From: Lysobacterales bacterium
GTDB lineage: Bacteria; Pseudomonadota; Gammaproteobacteria; Xanthomonadales; SZUA-5
Assembly (NCBI GenBank): GCA_024710675.1
Contig: JANJUH010000066.1
Coordinates: 1 to 10,151, forward strand
Direction: 5' to 3'
DNA: 10,151 nucleotides
Shown: in pieces, positions 7,401 through 10,151 of the stretch
Layout of the letters: every line of letters begins with the position of its first letter
Position numbering within the stretch: position 1 is the stretch's first letter
The notes under the pieces: generated by a model
The model's input: only the letters and a program-made list of their open reading frames with translations
Told to the model about the DNA's origin: nothing
The model's database searches: none
Translations under genes and position numbers: made by a program

Positions 7401-7470
7401 CGTGGGAGCGCCCTCGGGCGCGATCCAATCTTGCCGCCGGCCCGATCGCGCGCAGAGCGCGCTCCTACGG
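7401..7470. repeat. Inverted REP pair 2, tandem copy of pair 1
   Basis: The plus unit at 7401-7424 has stem GCGCCC, loop TC and stem GGGCGC. The minus unit at 7444-7470 has stem GCGCGC, loop TCT and stem GCGCGC. Start-to-start distance from pair 1 is 82 bp, and both pairs are followed by GGTTG, so this is a tandem duplication of a pair. The minus unit overlaps the last two codons of the LysR gene and contains its TAG stop. Confidence 0.85.
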
Positions 7471-8412
7471 TTGCACAGGTTCGCCCATGGCGCTGCCTCC
7501 CGCCACCGCCGGCATCCTCTCCACCAGGAAATCGATGAAGGCCCGCACCGCCGGCAGCAGCCCGCGCCGGTGCGGGAACACGACGTGGAAGATTCCGAGC
7601 GGCAGGCGCCACTCGGGCAGCACGATCGACAGTCGCCCGCTGGCAATGGCGGCGGCCGCCACCGAGCGCGGGACATGGGCGATGCCGAGGCCGGCGAGCG
7701 CGCATTCGAGCAGGACCTGGAACTCGGCGCAGGTGACGCGGGGGCGCACGGGCACCTCGATCCGGTCACCGGCATCGGACTGCAGGCAGATCAGGCGCTC
7801 CTCGCCACCGGGCAGGTAGCTCATCAGGCAATGCTCGGCGAGGTCTTCGGGTCGCTGCAGTGGCGCATGGCGGGCCAGCCACTCGGGTGAGGCGACCAGC
7901 ACCTCGGCGAGGTCGGCGAAACGACGCATCACCAGACCATCCTCGCCACTCGGTTGCTGGCGTACGCGCAGCGCCGCATCGAAGCCTTCGGCCAGCACAT
8001 CGACCCGCCGGTTGGCCACTTCGAGTTCGAGCTGCACCTGCGGGTGGCGATGCAGGAACTCGGGCAGCACCGGCGCGAGCATCGACGAGGCCACCGCGAT
8101 CGGGCAGGCCACCCGCAGGCGTCCGCGTGGTTCGGCGGTGGCGCGCGCGACTGCCTCGATCGCCGCCTCGGCCTCGGCCAGCATCGCCTCGCTGTGGCGG
8201 TGCAGGGCAGCGCCCAGTTCGGTGACGACGAAGCGCCGGGTCGAGCGCTGCAGCAGGCGCACGCCCAAGCGCTCTTCGAGCCCGTCGATACGCCGCGACA
8301 AGCGCGACTTGGGGATGCCGGTGGCGCGCGCGGCGGCGGAGAAGCCCCCGTGGCGGACGACGGCCGCGTACAGGCGCAGATCGTCCAGGGAAATCGCATC
8401 GATAAGGTTCAT
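7465..8412 (-). CDS. LysR-family transcriptional regulator
   Basis: This 315-residue protein has the normal LysR length. The N-terminal winged helix-turn-helix reads SLDDLRLYAAVVRHGGF (8-24), and the HTH itself spans about 22-42 (SAAARATGIPKSRLSRRI). It is followed by the linker helix EERLGVRLLQRSTRR. A periplasmic-binding-protein-like effector domain runs from about 95 to 300, with the expected LRVACPIAVAS start and an ALAGLGIAHVPR segment. The RSTRR and DGLEERLGVRLL features resemble the CrgA/AaeR-like subgroup. The start is ATG 8412, where homology begins; an in-frame ATG at 8496 would add 28 residues that cover the divergent azoR promoter and ribosome-binding region. No strong Shine-Dalgarno is visible. 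It is divergent from azoR-pirin (89-bp gap), the usual arrangement for a LysR protein that controls its neighbours and itself. The stop codon lies inside a REP unit. Confidence 0.93.
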   Translation of the reverse strand: MNLIDAISLDDLRLYAAVVRHGGFSAAARATGIPKSRLSRRIDGLEERLGVRLLQRSTRRFVVTELGAALHRHSEAMLAEAEAAIEAVARATAEPRGRLRVACPIAVASSMLAPVLPEFLHRHPQVQLELEVANRRVDVLAEGFDAALRVRQQPSGEDGLVMRRFADLAEVLVASPEWLARHAPLQRPEDLAEHCLMSYLPGGEERLICLQSDAGDRIEVPVRPRVTCAEFQVLLECALAGLGIAHVPRSVAAAAIASGRLSIVLPEWRLPLGIFHVVFPHRRGLLPAVRAFIDFLVERMPAVAGGSAMGEPVQP

Positions 8413-8442
8413 GGATGGAACAAGCCGTGTCGAATTTGGCGG

Positions 8443-8479
8443 ATTATCACCAATAGGAGGCGCAGATAGGATGATATCC
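8443..8479. promoter_or_regulatory. Overlapping divergent promoter/operator region between LysR gene and azoR
   Basis: Plus strand, for azoR: TTATCA (8444-8449) and TAGGAT (8467-8472) are 4/6 matches to -35 and -10 with a 17-bp spacer. Minus strand, for the regulator: GATAAT (complement of 8443-8448) is a 5/6 -10 match, so the two promoters would overlap. Possible operator elements are two ATAGGA direct repeats (8453-8458, 8466-8471; period 13), an inverted GGAT-GAT-ATCC at 8469-8479, and TATCA/TGATA arms at 8445-8449 and 8472-8476. All are inferred from sequence. Confidence 0.4.
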
Positions 8480-8501
8480 ACCATCCAGGGGAGCATCCAC
8501 C

Positions 8502-9083
8502 ATGAAAGTCCTGCAGATCGATTCCAGCATCCTCGGCAACCAGAGTGCCAGCCGCCAGCTCACCCGCGAGGCCGTCGAGGCGCTTCGCCGCGAACATGGA
8601 GCGATCGAGCTGACCCACCTCGATCTCGACGCCGACCCGCTGCCGCACCTGAGCGGTGGCAGCCTGGCCGGCGCCAACCCGGCCGAGGCCGATCGTGCCG
8701 CGCGCGTCATGGACGACTTCCTGGCCGCCGATGTGCTGGTGATCGGCGCGCCGATGTACAACTTCTCGATCCCCTCGACATTGAAGGCGTGGATCGATCG
8801 GATTGCGGTGGCCGGCAAGACCTTCCGCTACACCACGAACGGTCCGGAAGGGCTGGCCAAGGGCAAGTGCGCCATCGTGATCTCGACCAGCGGTGGCGAG
8901 CATGCCTGGGGCGGTCCCAGCGAGCACCAGCAGAGCTACCTCGATTTCATGCTGCGTTTCCTCGGCATCACCGATATTCGTCACATCACGGCGGCCGGCC
9001 TGGCCCGCGGTGGCGACCGCCGCCAGCAGGCCCTCGAAGCCGCCCGCGTCGAACTGGCCGCGCCCCTGGCGCGTGCCGCCTGA
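8502..9083 (+). CDS. azoR: FMN-dependent NADH-azoreductase
   Basis: This 193-residue flavodoxin-like protein is close to the 201 residues of E. coli AzoR. AzoR uses NADH and FMN to reduce quinones and, less physiologically, azo bonds, by a ping-pong two-electron mechanism that avoids semiquinones. FMN-contact motifs are all present: S9 in IDSSILG, NQSASR at 13-18 (phosphate-binding loop), APMYNFSIP with M85-Y86-N87-F88, and STSGGEHAW with S128-T129-S130-G131-G132. The segment STLKAWIDRI is also typical. No signal peptide is seen, so it is a cytosolic enzyme, normally dimeric. A Shine-Dalgarno GGGGAG (8488-8493) stands 8 nt before the ATG. It is the first gene of a probable operon with pirin (14-nt gap) and diverges from a LysR regulator, which fits induction by quinones or other electrophiles. 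Confidence 0.95.
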   Translation: MKVLQIDSSILGNQSASRQLTREAVEALRREHGAIELTHLDLDADPLPHLSGGSLAGANPAEADRAARVMDDFLAADVLVIGAPMYNFSIPSTLKAWIDRIAVAGKTFRYTTNGPEGLAKGKCAIVISTSGGEHAWGGPSEHQQSYLDFMLRFLGITDIRHITAAGLARGGDRRQQALEAARVELAAPLARAA

Positions 9084-9097
9084 ACCGGAGAACGATC

Positions 9098-9967
9098 ATG
9101 TCCGCGACTCTTGCTCCCACTGCCAGCGCCCGCCGGGTGCTGCGCCTGATCCCCGGGATGCCGACCCAGGACGGCGCCGGCGTGCGCCTGACCCGGCTGA
9201 TCGGCACGCCGATGCTGGGCGACCTCGATCCCTTCCTGATGCTGGATGAGTTCGGCACCGATCGTCCGCAGGACTACATCGCCGGCTTCCCGGACCATCC
9301 GCATCGCGGTTTCGAGACCGTCACCTACATGATCGACGGGCGCATGCGCCACAAGGACAACCAGGGCAACGAAGGGGTGCTGGTGCCCGGCGCGGTGCAG
9401 TGGATGACCGCCGGCCGGGGCCTGGTCCACTCGGAGATGCCCGAGCAGCAGGAGGGCCGCATGCGCGGCTTCCAGCTCTGGATCAACCTGCCGGCGCGCG
9501 ACAAGATGACGGCACCGAAGTACCAGGAATACGCGCCCGAAGCCTTGCCGGTGGTCGAGGCTGCGCCGGGTGCGCGGGTCAAGCTGATCGCAGGAAGCCT
9601 GCTGGGTGCCGAGGGCCCGATCGTGCAGCCGGCGACCGATCCGGTGTACTTCGACCTCGACCTGGCGCCCGGTGCCGCGTTGAGCTTGCCGGTACCTGTC
9701 GGGCATGCGGCCTTCCTCTACGTGTACGAAGGCGGTCTCGACGTGCTCGCGGCGGCCGGACGCCAGCGCCTCGCGCGCAGCCAGCTTGCGGTCCTGGGCG
9801 AGGGCGGCGAGCTGGTGGTGAAGGGCGGTTCGGAGGCGACCCGCGCGATCCTGGTCGCCGGCCGCCCGCTGCGCGAGCCGGTGGCCCGTTATGGCCCCTT
9901 CGTGATGAACACCCGCGAAGAGCTGATGCAGGCTTTCGTGGATTACCAGGAAGGGCGCTTCGTCTGA
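9098..9967 (+). CDS. Pirin-family cupin metalloprotein
   Basis: This 289-residue bicupin matches bacterial pirins (E. coli YhhW type). The metal-binding set is complete: H67 and H69 in FPDHPHRGFET, H111 and E113 in GRGLVHSEMP, equivalent to human pirin H56, H58, H101 and E103. Further signatures are LGDLDPFLMLDEF (40-52), VPGAVQWMTAG (96-106), FQLWINLPA, and the C-terminal RYGPFVMNTREEL. Some bacterial pirins have quercetin 2,3-dioxygenase activity and others bind protein partners; the sequence does not separate these. There is a GGAG Shine-Dalgarno (9087-9090) 7 nt before the ATG and a 14-nt gap from azoR, so the two genes should be cotranscribed and both controlled by the divergent LysR protein. 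Pirins respond to redox state through their metal, in keeping with a quinone or oxidative-stress module. The frame stays open far upstream (to 8012) but only by overlapping azoR and the LysR gene antisense. Confidence 0.95.
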   Translation: MSATLAPTASARRVLRLIPGMPTQDGAGVRLTRLIGTPMLGDLDPFLMLDEFGTDRPQDYIAGFPDHPHRGFETVTYMIDGRMRHKDNQGNEGVLVPGAVQWMTAGRGLVHSEMPEQQEGRMRGFQLWINLPARDKMTAPKYQEYAPEALPVVEAAPGARVKLIAGSLLGAEGPIVQPATDPVYFDLDLAPGAALSLPVPVGHAAFLYVYEGGLDVLAAAGRQRLARSQLAVLGEGGELVVKGGSEATRAILVAGRPLREPVARYGPFVMNTREELMQAFVDYQEGRFV

Positions 9968-9973
9968 GATCGG

Positions 9974-10151
9974 TTATGGCGCCACAGCTCCATCCCCGAC
10001 CGTAGGAGCGCCCTCTGGGCGCGATGGATTCGCCGCAAGCACCAACGCGCCCAGAGGGCGCTCCGACGGCGGCGGAGAGGCCGCCGTGGGCCGCACCGGT
10101 CCGCCCAGCAGCACGAGGCCGCCCACGATCGACACCAGCGCTGCGGCGCTG
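9974..10151 (-). CDS. Possible C-terminal end of a membrane protein, with REP-encoded tail
   Basis: Reading the minus strand from the window edge, one frame is open for 58 residues to TAA (9976-9974), only 6 bp from the convergent pirin stop. It begins with a strongly hydrophobic stretch, SAAALVSIVGGLVLLGG, which would make a good last transmembrane helix. Then comes a short polar tail PVRPTAASPPP and a stretch encoded by the REP pair, ending GDGAVAP. The other minus frames give Arg/Cys/Trp-rich sequence unlike a real protein. The helix plus tail would suit the end of a transporter (for example EamA-like) or another small integral membrane protein, but the family cannot be named from this fragment. 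The gene starts outside the window. If it is not real, the region is simply intergenic DNA. Confidence 0.45.
   Translation of the reverse strand, partial: SAAALVSIVGGLVLLGGPVRPTAASPPPSERPLGALVLAANPSRPEGAPTVGDGAVAP
10001..10069. repeat. Inverted REP pair 3 (perfect 19-bp arms)
   Basis: GGAGCGCCCTCTGGGCGCG (10005-10023) is perfectly repeated in inverse at 10046-10064, with 22 nt between. Each unit is also a small hairpin: GCGCCC, loop TCT, GGGCGC. It lies 33 bp after the pirin stop and could act as a transcription or mRNA-decay barrier for the azoR-pirin operon. No U-tract follows. It falls within the 3' end of the convergent minus-strand frame. Confidence 0.88.

Noticed and set aside
7319..7470. 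CRISPR array reading of the repeated hairpin units
   Set aside because: Units alternate in orientation, spacers are irregular and very short, and no cas genes are present; the pattern is REP/BIME.
6135..7775. Long minus-strand frame over the methyltransferase
   Set aside because: It crosses both REP pairs and three genes with no domain resemblance; the REP pairs would be translated as repeated peptides.
8413..8496. 28-residue N-terminal extension of the LysR protein
   Set aside because: It would cover the promoter region of azoR, and the HTH domain starts normally after ATG 8412.
8012..9097. Upstream extension of the pirin frame to 8012
   Set aside because: It would overlap all of azoR and part of the LysR gene; pirin homology begins just after ATG 9098, which has its own Shine-Dalgarno.
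1..10151. tRNA, rRNA, prophage, toxin-antitoxin or defence system
   Set aside because: No matching gene, conserved RNA sequence or integrase/transposase was seen by eye on either strand.

Overview
This is a very GC-rich stretch of a chromosome, most likely from a gammaproteobacterium of the Xanthomonadales/Lysobacterales type. The evidence is the SMC protein (N-terminus MRLATIKLAGFKSF, xanthomonad-like throughout), the coding density, and an intergenic REP-like repeat of the GTRGGAGCGCCC-TN-GGGCGCGAT type familiar from that group and from pseudomonads. The assignment rests on protein and repeat resemblance only.

Layout. (1) 1-1280, minus strand: a secreted protein made of DUF4397-type modules. 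It is cut by the window edge and has a clear signal peptide and Shine-Dalgarno. (2) 1281-1528: divergent spacer with a likely extended -10 promoter for smc. (3) 1529-5029, plus: complete smc, the chromosome-condensation ATPase. (4) 5030-5319: repeat-filled spacer holding a 14-bp-period direct repeat, a 101-bp near-perfect palindrome with G-quadruplex-type arms, and a lone REP unit. (5) 5320-6363 and 6360-7286, plus: low-specificity L-threonine aldolase overlapping by ATGA with a class I SAM-dependent methyltransferase of unknown substrate. (6) 7287-7470: two tandem inverted REP pairs between convergent genes. (7) 7465-8412, minus: LysR-family regulator. It diverges from (8) 8502-9083 FMN-dependent NADH-azoreductase and 9098-9967 pirin, both plus, which form a probable two-gene redox/quinone-response operon. 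(9) 9968-10151: a REP pair sitting inside the 3' end of a possible minus-strand membrane-protein gene that runs off the window.

How the genes work together. The LysR-azoR-pirin block looks like a self-contained regulatory module: a divergent regulator, a quinone/azo-compound flavoreductase and a cupin metalloprotein. The aldolase-methyltransferase pair is probably translationally coupled. smc stands alone here, without the zipA-ligA neighbours it often has in related gammaproteobacteria.

I found no phage, CRISPR, toxin-antitoxin or defence system. The most unusual material is in the repeats: a composite palindrome behind smc, REP units whose stems show compensatory base changes, and REP units that supply the stop codon or C-terminal codons of neighbouring genes.
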